The notes under the pieces: model-generated
Database searches by the model: none
What the model was told of the DNA's origin: nothing
Seen by the model: the letters and a program-made list of their open reading frames with translations, nothing else
Made by a program: the position numbers and the translations under genes
Assembly (NCBI GenBank): GCA_023435725.1
Contig: JAEYRD010000095.1
Coordinates: forward strand, 1 to 22,002
Source of the DNA: Pseudomonadota bacterium
GTDB lineage: Bacteria > Pseudomonadota > Alphaproteobacteria > Rhizobiales > Xanthobacteraceae
Length of the DNA stretch: 22,002 nucleotides
Reading direction: 5' to 3'
Shown here: piece after piece, positions 7,584-14,471 of the stretch
Layout: the number at the start of each line of letters is the position of its first letter
Numbering within the stretch: the first letter of the stretch is position 1

Positions 7584-8095
7584 TCGTGTCCGCCTTCATG
7601 CTGTCGGCGCGCCATCGCTTCCGGATCGGCCTGCCGCCGCTGGCGCTTGAAGAACTCACGTTCGACGTGGTGCTCGGCAACGAAAGCTTCAATCGCCTCG
7701 CGCAGCACCGCCGGCATGGGTACGGCCTCGACAAGATTGGCCCCGGCCTCGGTGAACGCCTCGCCTTCCGCAGGATCGGCAGTGGCGGCAGCCACCGAAT
7801 AGGACAGAGCGCCTTCCGCAGGCGACAACACGGTCCAGATGCTCGGACTGCCCGAAACGAGATTATCGCGATACCGCGCCGTCTCGGAAGGATAGAGATC
7901 GACCGTGGCGCGGCCGGCATAGAACAGTGTGGTTCCGCCCTCTTCGCGAAGCACGGTCCAGGGTCTTGTGTTCGGCTCGTCGGGCAATACAGCGACGGCG
8001 CGCCAGACGAAGTCGGCCCAGGGCGAGTCCGCCTTCTGTCGCTCGACCACGATGCCGACGGGAATGCGTACGAGCGGCAGCGCGACCGGGCTCAC
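7580..8095 (-). CDS. DUF3305 domain protein
   Basis: A 171-residue protein starting at a GTG (VSPVALPLVRIPVGIVVERQ). The frame is open much further upstream, but that part lies over the DUF6352 gene. The GTG overlaps the TGA of DUF6352 in a GTGA quartet, which is why I chose this start. The core at about 9-75, with WADFVWRAVAVLPDEP, GTTLFYAGRATVDLYPSET and YRDNL, matches DUF3305. In the family it reads as a small beta-rich domain. The C-terminus is charged and basic (FFKRQRRQADPEAMARRQ) and may be helical. DUF3305 and DUF3306 are neighbours in most FDH3 clusters and may act as a pair. There is no signal peptide or metal motif, and the function is unknown. Confidence 0.87.
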   Translation of the reverse strand: MSPVALPLVRIPVGIVVERQKADSPWADFVWRAVAVLPDEPNTRPWTVLREEGGTTLFYAGRATVDLYPSETARYRDNLVSGSPSIWTVLSPAEGALSYSVAAATADPAEGEAFTEAGANLVEAVPMPAVLREAIEAFVAEHHVEREFFKRQRRQADPEAMARRQHEGGHE

Positions 8096-9099
8096 GTCAC
8101 CATCTCCGGATGTTTGATCGGCAGCCCGGTCAGTAGATTCTGCGGTTTCATCCGGATCTTCTGATCCGAGGTCATCGAAAGAATGAGATAGACCGGCTCG
8201 CCCTGCATCTCGTCCGAGATCGTGCCCGTGTCCGCAAACGTCAGGCGAAACAATGAGAGCACGCGTCCGGTACTGCGATTGTCGAGCCGCTCGCCATGCC
8301 ACAGACGGTCGCCGAGCGCGGTCGCATCCGCGTCGAGCCCGATATACCAGGTGAGCCGCGCGTCGCGCAGCTCGCGCAACGCCTCGATGGTGACGTCGAT
8401 CCCGAGCAGATGAGAAATCCAGCGCGCCATCGCCTGCGCCAGCCCCCTCGGCCCGCATCCGCCCGCAGTGAGGTCGAAGGCCATGTCGAACTGGTCGCTT
8501 CGCTGCCAATAGTCGTCGGCATTGTCCTCGCTCAATACGTCCAGCTGGGCATCGGTCGTTACCCCCAGCATCGACATCAGCGAGAGCACCGCGGTCGGGC
8601 TCAGCCCACCGACGACCTCTTCATCGCCAAGCAGCAAGGCCTGCTCGTGCGGCAGGATACGCTGCGTGCGGAAGAACAGCTCGGCTGCGCGCAGCACGAA
8701 CGGATCATCGCAGCCATCCAGCGCGTTGCGCAGGATCACGTGCACGAGCTGATTGACGAACAGCGGCGGAAAATCATTGGCGCCCGACCGGACGATTGCG
8801 AGATAGGCAGCCTCCAGCGTCGGATGCCGCAGGAGGAGATCGCGCAAGGCGAGCACGAGCCGCCAGTTCTCCCGAGCATCCGCATCGACGATCGCCGCAA
8901 TCTCGTCCGCGCGGACCGGCTGGCGCGGTGCGGAGAGCAACTCGCGATGCAGCCGGCGCTCGACCGGGCATGCGTCGTCCGGCGGCCTCAGCTCGGGACG
9001 GGCGAAGTAGGCCTTCAGGAACTCGTCGGTGACGCACAGCCCGCCGCTTTCGTCGCGATCGAGCAGATGGTGGCCGCACGCGATCCAGAAATCGTTCAT
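8092..9099 (-). CDS. DUF6352 family protein, FDH-cluster-associated, unknown function
   Basis: A 335-residue soluble protein. The N-terminus FWIACGHHLLDRD, then GGLCVTDEFLKAYFARPEL, is what I remember as DUF6352; the family name is from memory. The middle is helical and leucine-rich (RLVLALRDLLLRHPTLEAAY). The part from about 225 to 320 has mixed strands and helices, with LTWYIGLDADATALGDRLW and RVLSLFRLTF. The His pair near the start and several acidic residues could bind metal, but no known motif is seen. It has no signal peptide or membrane helix. The ATG overlaps the DUF6505 stop and its own TGA overlaps the DUF3305 start, so it sits inside the tightly coupled block. A role in FDH biogenesis is inferred from context only. 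Confidence 0.82.
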   Translation of the reverse strand: MNDFWIACGHHLLDRDESGGLCVTDEFLKAYFARPELRPPDDACPVERRLHRELLSAPRQPVRADEIAAIVDADARENWRLVLALRDLLLRHPTLEAAYLAIVRSGANDFPPLFVNQLVHVILRNALDGCDDPFVLRAAELFFRTQRILPHEQALLLGDEEVVGGLSPTAVLSLMSMLGVTTDAQLDVLSEDNADDYWQRSDQFDMAFDLTAGGCGPRGLAQAMARWISHLLGIDVTIEALRELRDARLTWYIGLDADATALGDRLWHGERLDNRSTGRVLSLFRLTFADTGTISDEMQGEPVYLILSMTSDQKIRMKPQNLLTGLPIKHPEMVT

Positions 9100-9635
9100 C
9101 GCTGCCGAGGCTCCTGGCTCATCTCAGCAAGGCTGAGATCGCTGTCGGGCGCGACATCTTCCTCGACCTCCATGAACGAGAACGCCTTGCTGTGTCCCTG
9201 CCCTGGCCGCAATTGCAGCCTGCGGAATGACTCGTGGACTTCGCCGTCGCGCACCGAGCGGTGGACGGCAATCAGCGAACTGACCGGATGCGTGCAGAGC
9301 GACCGCGCGAAGGCGACCTCCTCTTGCGCGGCCATCCGCGCGGTTGCCAGGTCCGGCGCGCCGAAACGATCGACGAGTTGCCCGGCAAGAAGTTCGATCA
9401 GCGTCTGGCAGTCGTCCTCCGTTGCCGGCACAATCTGCACCAGCGTCGACCACCCCCAGGATTTCACGCCGAGGAAGCCGCTGCGGAAGGCAGCGCGAGG
9501 CTTTCCGGTAAGCTCCGCCGGGTTCTGATCGCAGAAGCGGAAGGCGCCGGAGACGGCCCATTCGCTCGATATGGCCGGCATGTCGAACACGAAGGTGTCG
9601 GAGGGATCGAGCGCGATGGTGCGCAAGAGTTTCAT
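9096..9635 (-). CDS. DUF6505 family protein, FDH-cluster-associated, unknown function
   Basis: A 179-residue protein beginning MKLLRTIALDPSDTFVFDMP. Other marked segments are EWAVSGAFRFCD, AFRSGFLGVKSWGWSTLVQI (about 50-69) and EEVAFARSLCTHPVSSLIAV. I recall it as DUF6505, a small family next to DUF6352 in Bradyrhizobium and relatives; the name is from memory. There is no signal peptide, membrane segment or recognised catalytic motif. The C-terminal 35 residues are acidic and probably disordered. Its ATG overlaps the TGA of the ligase-like gene before it, and its TGA overlaps the DUF6352 ATG. This points to near-equal synthesis with its neighbours. What it does is unknown. Confidence 0.8.
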   Translation of the reverse strand: MKLLRTIALDPSDTFVFDMPAISSEWAVSGAFRFCDQNPAELTGKPRAAFRSGFLGVKSWGWSTLVQIVPATEDDCQTLIELLAGQLVDRFGAPDLATARMAAQEEVAFARSLCTHPVSSLIAVHRSVRDGEVHESFRRLQLRPGQGHSKAFSFMEVEEDVAPDSDLSLAEMSQEPRQR

Positions 9636-10387
9636 AGTCGCGGTCCTCCGAGCTTCGGATCGAGCCAGGAGGGCCTGGCGAGCGCCTCGACCAGGTCGGT
9701 CCGCTCAGTCCTGCTGGTACCGATGCGGCGCGTGAGGAGGCCGCCGCGATCGTCGATCCGCAGGACGGTTTGCCGCTCGCGGGGAACCCGGCTGAGATAG
9801 TCGCGCGCGACGCCGTCGAAGCCATCGACCTGCCAGCTGTCGATCACCCGCATCAGGTGCCGCGCAAAGCTCTCGGTCACCTGCACGGCCCCCGCTTCGC
9901 CAAACCCCTCCTCATCCAGCGCAGACGCGAGCGGATGAATGCCGGGTCCCTGCTCGCTCATTGCGACCGTCCGGATCATCGCGCCAAACACCAGCCAGGT
10001 GGGCGGCTCGTCCTCGCGCGCGGACGACGGCCATCCCATCCGCCCGCCGCCGACCAGGCCGCCATCAATCGTGACGGCGTCAGGCCAGCCGACCGCGACC
10101 GTCTTATTCGGCGGCGCGTAGGCGCGAAGCGCGTCAGTGAGGGCGACCATGCCGGCGTAAAACGCGCGCCGCGCGGTGCTCAATGGTTCGCCCGGCTCGA
10201 GCACCACGGCAAATTCGGCAAGATCGAACCGCCCGACATACACCAGCGTGCCGGCGCCGCTCCTGGGTGCAATGCGGCAAGCGTGGGTGAAGGCGTCTCC
10301 GCTCTCACGTAACCGGACGAGCGTGAATGGCGGCGGCAGCTGGATCTGTTCCGCGTGGGAGACATGGCTGGTTGGGGTCGACCGCAA
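9632..10387 (-). CDS. Biotin/lipoate A/B protein ligase-like family protein
   Basis: A 251-residue protein that I place in the BPL/LplA/LipB-like group because of VAVGWPDAVTIDGGLVGGGR (about 97-116), which parallels the KWPNDLxxxxxKLAGI strand-turn of BirA. SFARHLMRVIDSWQVDGFDG and VARDYLSR near the C-terminus also fit. The two lysines of the BirA segment are not in place (GWPD, GGLVGG), and no GRGRRGR-type loop is seen, so ligase activity is doubtful. The frame has no ATG near the right place. I chose TTG at 10387, which has GGAGG 6 nt upstream; a longer frame would run into the divergent iron-sulfur gene. It is the first gene of the leftward block, and its TGA overlaps the DUF6505 ATG. It may bind a cofactor-like group or a lipoyl/biotinyl-type partner in FDH maturation; that is inference. 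Confidence 0.75.
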   Translation of the reverse strand: MRSTPTSHVSHAEQIQLPPPFTLVRLRESGDAFTHACRIAPRSGAGTLVYVGRFDLAEFAVVLEPGEPLSTARRAFYAGMVALTDALRAYAPPNKTVAVGWPDAVTIDGGLVGGGRMGWPSSAREDEPPTWLVFGAMIRTVAMSEQGPGIHPLASALDEEGFGEAGAVQVTESFARHLMRVIDSWQVDGFDGVARDYLSRVPRERQTVLRIDDRGGLLTRRIGTSRTERTDLVEALARPSWLDPKLGGPRL

Positions 10388-10436
10388 GGCCGTCCTCCAC
10401 TTTCCTTTTCTGCCCGATAGTGAATATCTATATGAG
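10388..10436. promoter_or_regulatory. Short divergent control region between the FDH accessory block and the Fe-S gene
   Basis: Only about 49 bases separate the two chosen start codons. The stretch includes an AT-rich island (about 10421-10433) in otherwise GC-rich DNA, with the symmetric core ATATCTATAT, which could serve as a -10 on either strand. GGAGG for the leftward gene is at 10394-10398 read on the minus strand. At least one promoter must reach into a neighbouring coding region. Confidence 0.35.
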
Positions 10437-12509
10437 GTGGAGGACTGGCGCGAGTCCGCAAGTCCGCGCCGCACTGACGGAGGGATTCGCCTGGAGCAGC
10501 CCGCAAAGACCGTCCTGATCTGCTCGTGCGAAGACACGATGCGCCTCGATACGGCCGCGATCCGGCGCGGATGCCCCGACTGCGAAATCAAGAGCTTTCG
10601 TCATCTGTGCGGCGCAGAGCTCGACCATTTCCGGAACGCCGCGAAGGCGGACGGCCCGCTGACGGTCGCCTGCACGCAGCAGGCTGCGCAGTTCACCAAT
10701 GAGATTGGCGAGCGCCCTGGCGGGATCACCTTCGTCAACATCCGCGAGACGGCAGGCTGGTCCCGCGACGGCGTGAATGCGGGCGCGAAGATGGCGGCGC
10801 TGCTTGCGGCCGCTGCGATTCCGAATCCGGACTATCCGCTGGTCACACTGTCGAGCGATGGCGTTATCCTGATCTACGGACGCGATGAGGCCGCGATCGA
10901 AGCCGGGCGACTGCTCGCAGACCACCTCGATGTCACGGTCATGCTCAAGCAGCCCGCCGACGTCCCGCCGCCCGCCGCGGCAGAGTTCCCGATCGTGAAG
11001 GGTACGATCCGCAACGCGCGGGGACATTTTGGCGCCTTCGAACTCACGATCGACGACTATGCCCGCCCCCACCCGTCTTCGCGCGACCGATTCGTGTTCG
11101 ACGCCCCCCACAATGGGGCGACCTCACGCTGCGATCTCGTGCTCGACCTCACCGGCGAGGCGCCGCTATTTCCCGCGCATGACCTGCGGGACGGCTATCT
11201 CCGCGCAGATCCCAAAGATCCTGCGGCCGTGCTGCGCACGGTCCTCGCCGCGCGTGATCTCGTCGGCCGTTTCGACAAGCCGCGATATGTGAACTTCACG
11301 CCCAGCCTCTGTGCCCATTCACGCTCGGGGCTGACCGGATGCCATCGCTGCCTCGATCTCTGCCCGACCGGCGCGATCACGCCCGCCGGCGACCATGTCG
11401 CCGTCGACGCAGAAGTCTGCGCGGGCTGCGGGCAATGCGCGGCCGCCTGCCCCACAGGAGCTGCATCCTATGCGCTGCCGCCCGCGGACACCCAGTTGCA
11501 GATCCTTCGCGCCATGTTGCTCACCTATCACGCGGCCGGCGGCACGCATCCAGTGCTGCTGCTGCACGACAGCCGGCATGGCACGCCGCTGATCGATGCG
11601 CTCGCCCGTCACGGCGAAGGTCTGCCGGCCAACGTGCTTCCTCTTGCGGTCAACGAGCTGACGCAGGTTGGCCTGGAGGTCATCACCGGGGCGTTCGCGT
11701 ATGGCGCGGCTGCCGTGCGTTTCCTGCTGCGCGCCAGGTCGCAACACGGCGTGACCGGATTATGGCTGACGATCGGAATGGCAGAGACCATTCTTGCGGG
11801 GCTCGGATTTGACGGACGCCGAGTGGCCGCGATCGAAACTGACGATCCCGACGCCTTGGCTGAGCAACTGACGGGGATTGGAACCCTTGCCGGCGTCGAA
11901 GAGCCCCCGACTTTCCGGACGGTCGGCAAGCGGGGCGATCTTCTTCGCTTCAGCTTGAGTGAGCTGCATCGCCTCGCGCCCGAGCCCGTTGACGTAATCG
12001 CGTTGCCGCAGGGCGCGCCGATCGGTGCGATCACCGTCGACACCGGCGGATGCACGCTGTGCCTGTCCTGTGTTTCGGCCTGCCCAACGGGCGCGCTGCG
12101 CGCCGATCCCGAGCGTCCCGTCCTCAAATTCGTCGAAGACGCTTGCGTCCAATGCGGACTCTGCCAGAGCACCTGCCCTGAAAAGGTCATCCGCCTCAAA
12201 CCGCAGGTCGACTTCCGGGCAAGGCGCGCGCCGGCGCAGGTGATCAAGGAGGAAGAACCGGCCCTGTGCATTCGCTGCGGCACGCCTTTCGGCGTCAAGA
12301 GCACGATCGATCGGGTCGCGGCAAGGCTCGAGGGCCGGCATTGGATGTATCCTGCCGGGGCCAGGCGGCTCGAGGCCTTGCGGATGTGCGCCGACTGCCG
12401 CGTTATTGCAATGAGCGAGCAACAGTTCGATCCCTTCAAGGGCGTTTCCGAGCGCGCCCCGCCTCGAACGACGGATGATTATTTGCGCCGGCGCGAGAAC
12501 AAGGATTAG
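10437..12509 (+). CDS. Large multi-[4Fe-4S] ferredoxin-domain protein of the FDH cluster
   Basis: About 690 residues. The first part has a CSCED motif at about 29-33 and an alpha/beta region with AGWSRDGVNAGAKMAALLAA. A ferredoxin pair follows at about 292-345, including CHRCLDLCPTGA and CAGCGQCAAACPTGA. The middle domain (about 350-480: VLLLHDSRHGTPLIDAL, LPLAVNELTQVGLEVI) loosely recalls MvhD/HdrA-linked electron-transfer proteins. A second ferredoxin pair lies at about 539-590 (CTLCLSCVSACPTGA, CVQCGLCQSTCPEK). The C-terminus has two CxxC pairs (about 611 and 653), perhaps for zinc or another cluster. It has no signal peptide. The start is uncertain: GTG at 10437 keeps CSCED and avoids the divergent gene, while an ATG at 10176 would overlap that gene by over 200 bases. 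Proteins of this type accompany DUF3305/3306 FDH clusters. It probably moves electrons in the cytoplasm, possibly during FDH cofactor assembly; this is not proven. Confidence 0.85.
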   Translation: MEDWRESASPRRTDGGIRLEQPAKTVLICSCEDTMRLDTAAIRRGCPDCEIKSFRHLCGAELDHFRNAAKADGPLTVACTQQAAQFTNEIGERPGGITFVNIRETAGWSRDGVNAGAKMAALLAAAAIPNPDYPLVTLSSDGVILIYGRDEAAIEAGRLLADHLDVTVMLKQPADVPPPAAAEFPIVKGTIRNARGHFGAFELTIDDYARPHPSSRDRFVFDAPHNGATSRCDLVLDLTGEAPLFPAHDLRDGYLRADPKDPAAVLRTVLAARDLVGRFDKPRYVNFTPSLCAHSRSGLTGCHRCLDLCPTGAITPAGDHVAVDAEVCAGCGQCAAACPTGAASYALPPADTQLQILRAMLLTYHAAGGTHPVLLLHDSRHGTPLIDALARHGEGLPANVLPLAVNELTQVGLEVITGAFAYGAAAVRFLLRARSQHGVTGLWLTIGMAETILAGLGFDGRRVAAIETDDPDALAEQLTGIGTLAGVEEPPTFRTVGKRGDLLRFSLSELHRLAPEPVDVIALPQGAPIGAITVDTGGCTLCLSCVSACPTGALRADPERPVLKFVEDACVQCGLCQSTCPEKVIRLKPQVDFRARRAPAQVIKEEEPALCIRCGTPFGVKSTIDRVAARLEGRHWMYPAGARRLEALRMCADCRVIAMSEQQFDPFKGVSERAPPRTTDDYLRRRENKD

Positions 12510-12519
12510 CCACCTGCCA

Positions 12520-12711
12520 ATGCTCAACGAGCCCCCGGAGCTGACAGATATTCCCGTGACGCAATGGCTGGGGTTCTGGAGCGCTGTCGGGGTTTTCTTC
12601 GCGCGAGCTGATCTTCACCCGAGGATGCCGCGAAGCGTTCGCCACCAAATCGGGCTACTTCGACGTCGCGCGCCCCAGAAAGTCCGTGAGTGCGCGGCGA
12701 TCCTCCGCTGA
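12520..12711 (+). other. Possible short or frameshifted coding remnant after the Fe-S gene
   Basis: From an ATG at 12520 the frame reads MLNEPPELTDIPVTQWLGF and then WSAVGVFF, which looks protein-like. After about 12600 a neighbouring frame continues with another protein-like run, RELIFTRGCREAFATKSGYF. One frameshift would join them. There is no good ribosome-binding site, and the end lies over the antisense 3' end of the WD40-cytochrome gene. It may be a decayed small gene or chance. I do not recognise the product. Confidence 0.2.
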
Positions 12712-13971
12712 GCCGATGTGCTGCTCCGGCATCTTGGTGCCGGGGGTATAGGCGTTCGGTCCGATCTCGAACAGTCTTGAGACGGTCTCCGGCGTCCAGA
12801 CGATATCCATCGACTTGAGTGCGTCGGAGAAGCGATAACCGGGCACCGAAGCGATCTTCCGGCCGTAGAGTCCGGCAAGCGTCGGACCGGCACGCTGCAC
12901 CTCCGTCTCGGATAATGTGTGGCAGGCGACGCAGGCCCTGAAGATTTCGGCGCCGTGATCGCCGGCATAGGCGGCGAGCGGGTCCGCCGGCGTGCCCAGC
13001 AGGTTCGAGCCGACCGCCGCGCCGGTCAGAGCATTCCAGCGCCTGATCTTGCCGTCAGCGCCGCCGGTCAGGAGCGTCGCTCCGTCGCGCAGGAATGCAA
13101 CCGACCAGACCGGCGTGCCAGGCCCGACGAGCGTGCGCAGCACACTGCGCGCCTTGCGATCGATGATCGCCACGGTGCCGCCAATTCCCGCGGCGGCGAT
13201 CAAGGCGCCGTCCGGCGAGATGGTCAAAGCCACGATCGACGCTGCCCCGGCCATGACCTCGCCGTTCTCCCTGCCATCTGCAGTCAGCATGCGCAGCTTG
13301 CCGTCCGCTGCGCCGGTGACGATCTCGCCATCAGGCGAAATGGCCACGGCATTCAACGGCGAAGCCATCGTAACGATCTCGGGAGGGCCGCCCGCCAGGC
13401 GCCAGATCCGCACCGTCAGGTCGTAGCCCACGCTCACCAGCGATTGTCCATCGGGAGCAAAGGCCACGCCATTCACGTTTTGCGAGTGACCTTCCAGCAC
13501 GCGCGTCTCACCGTCGGACAACGATAAGAGCCGCACGGTATGGTCCCACGAAGCTGATGCGAGCTTCGTTGCATCGGGCGAAACGGCGAGCCCGGAAATG
13601 GGGCCTGTATGGCCTTCGAGAACCTGGTCGGGCTGCGGGCGGCCTGGCGTCCAGACAGCAATCTTGCCGTCCGCGCCGGCCGTTGCCATTCTTCCGTCTC
13701 CAAGGAAGGCAACTGCATTCACCGCATCCGAATGGAAGCGAAGAACTTGCTCGGCGGACTCTGTTGCCAGGGACCATCGGATCGCTGCGGTGTCGAAGCT
13801 GCCTGACAGAACCGTCTTGCCATCGACTGATACGGCGATTGCGCGGACAGGTCCGCCGTGTCCCGCCAATTGCGCTTGCGCGGGCGCCAGGAACGGCAAT
13901 GCCGTCAGAAGCGCAGTAGCGAGACGCAAGGCCAAACCCATTCGCCGTCGGAGGCACCCCAAGGCTCGCAT
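12655..13971 (-). CDS. Secreted WD40 beta-propeller fused to cytochrome c
   Basis: A 438-residue protein. A signal peptide spans about residues 1-33 (basic start, hydrophobic core, AQA before Q). About seven WD40-type repeats follow to residue 330, with recurrent GH...V..V..SPDG...SAS.D..VR.W blocks. A mono-haem cytochrome c domain closes it: CVACH at 347-351 binds the haem covalently, and Met414 in PGTKMPEQ is the likely sixth ligand. The cytochrome would be assembled in the periplasm. WD40 plus cytochrome c fusions are known in proteobacteria, usually without a defined partner. The gene is convergent with the iron-sulfur gene; a link to formate respiration is possible but inferred only from position. 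Translation may start at 13971 or at the second Met (residue 11). The first ATG directly abuts a 22-bp palindrome and lacks a clear ribosome-binding site. Confidence 0.9.
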   Translation of the reverse strand: MRALGCLRRRMGLALRLATALLTALPFLAPAQAQLAGHGGPVRAIAVSVDGKTVLSGSFDTAAIRWSLATESAEQVLRFHSDAVNAVAFLGDGRMATAGADGKIAVWTPGRPQPDQVLEGHTGPISGLAVSPDATKLASASWDHTVRLLSLSDGETRVLEGHSQNVNGVAFAPDGQSLVSVGYDLTVRIWRLAGGPPEIVTMASPLNAVAISPDGEIVTGAADGKLRMLTADGRENGEVMAGAASIVALTISPDGALIAAAGIGGTVAIIDRKARSVLRTLVGPGTPVWSVAFLRDGATLLTGGADGKIRRWNALTGAAVGSNLLGTPADPLAAYAGDHGAEIFRACVACHTLSETEVQRAGPTLAGLYGRKIASVPGYRFSDALKSMDIVWTPETVSRLFEIGPNAYTPGTKMPEQHIGSAEDRRALTDFLGRATSK

Positions 13972-13992
13972 GTCAGGCAGACCTGCCTGACA
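13971..13992. promoter_or_regulatory. 22-bp palindrome at the start codon of the WD40-cytochrome gene
   Basis: Two perfect 10-base arms, TGTCAGGCAG and CTGCCTGACA, flank AC. The outer base belongs to the first ATG of the WD40-cytochrome gene. No T run follows on either strand in the right place, so an intrinsic terminator is unlikely. It fits a dimeric repressor operator, or an mRNA hairpin just before the start codon. Confidence 0.5.
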
Positions 13993-14006
13993 AAAACACC
14001 AGCCAA

Positions 14007-14020
14007 TTGATCCAGCTCAA
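14007..14020. promoter_or_regulatory. FNR/FixK-like box
   Basis: TTGAT-CCAG-CTCAA matches the TTGAT-N4-ATCAA consensus of FNR/FixK-type regulators at nine of ten positions. It lies between the leftward WD40-cytochrome gene (36 nt from its first ATG) and the rightward small membrane protein gene (about 105 nt from its ATG). Such a site would suit oxygen control of a cytochrome gene. One match of this strength can arise by chance. Confidence 0.35.
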
Positions 14021-14124
14021 CGAAGGGAGCGCGTAATAGGTTCCCGTTGCGACAATCGGCGCCTTGAAGGGTGACCCGCGCGATCGCAGGTTTAGCGAAG
14101 GCCCCTCACGAAGCGGAGGCCGAA

Positions 14125-14364
14125 ATGCAAATACAACCGAAAGCATATCTGCAGCTCATCGCGCGGTTGTGGCGCTTTCGCGCTTTGCTGCCGCGAAGCC
14201 GTCATCCCGCCACCCAGGATGCGTCGCCGCTGCTGATCTTCGTCGTTGCCGTGCTGGCGCTACTGCTGGCTGTCCTTGAAGTCGACCTCCACCGGGCATT
14301 GCTTCAATCCTTCGGCCTGCCCAATGATCCTGTCGAGATCAGCCCCATTTTCATGAGCCCTTGA
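14125..14364 (+). CDS. Small membrane protein, 79 aa, unknown function
   Basis: A 79-residue product. A basic N-terminal part (residues 1-30, with AYLQLIARLWRFRALLPRSR) is followed by one membrane helix, LLIFVVAVLALLLAVLEV, at about 35-53. The tail is short and acidic/polar, ending in PNDPVEISPIFMSP. The positive N-terminus predicts that it stays in the cytoplasm and the tail is outside. The ATG has GGAGG 5 nt upstream, clearly better than the in-frame upstream alternative at 14071, so I use the short start. The frame is protein-like in codon use. I do not recognise a family. It is divergent from the WD40-cytochrome gene and convergent with the next small gene. Confidence 0.6.
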   Translation: MQIQPKAYLQLIARLWRFRALLPRSRHPATQDASPLLIFVVAVLALLLAVLEVDLHRALLQSFGLPNDPVEISPIFMSP

Positions 14365-14471
14365 GGCACCGCCATAAGCGGATCATCCGCCCGACGCTCG
14401 AGCTGTTCGAAGTCATGCAAGCGGACCACACCTCGAACCATAGTTCGTTCGGACGCGCCCGCAGCATTCTC

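Noticed and set aside
7580..8509. A 309-codon version of the DUF3305 gene
   Set aside because: The first 138 codons lie over the DUF6352 gene in another frame and look like shadow sequence; the GTG at 8095 in a GTGA overlap fits the pattern of the block.
10176..10436. Upstream ATG at 10176 as the start of the multi-cluster Fe-S protein
   Set aside because: It would overlap the divergent ligase-like gene by more than 200 bases, and the added residues look like antisense sequence. A start near 10437 keeps the conserved CSCED region.
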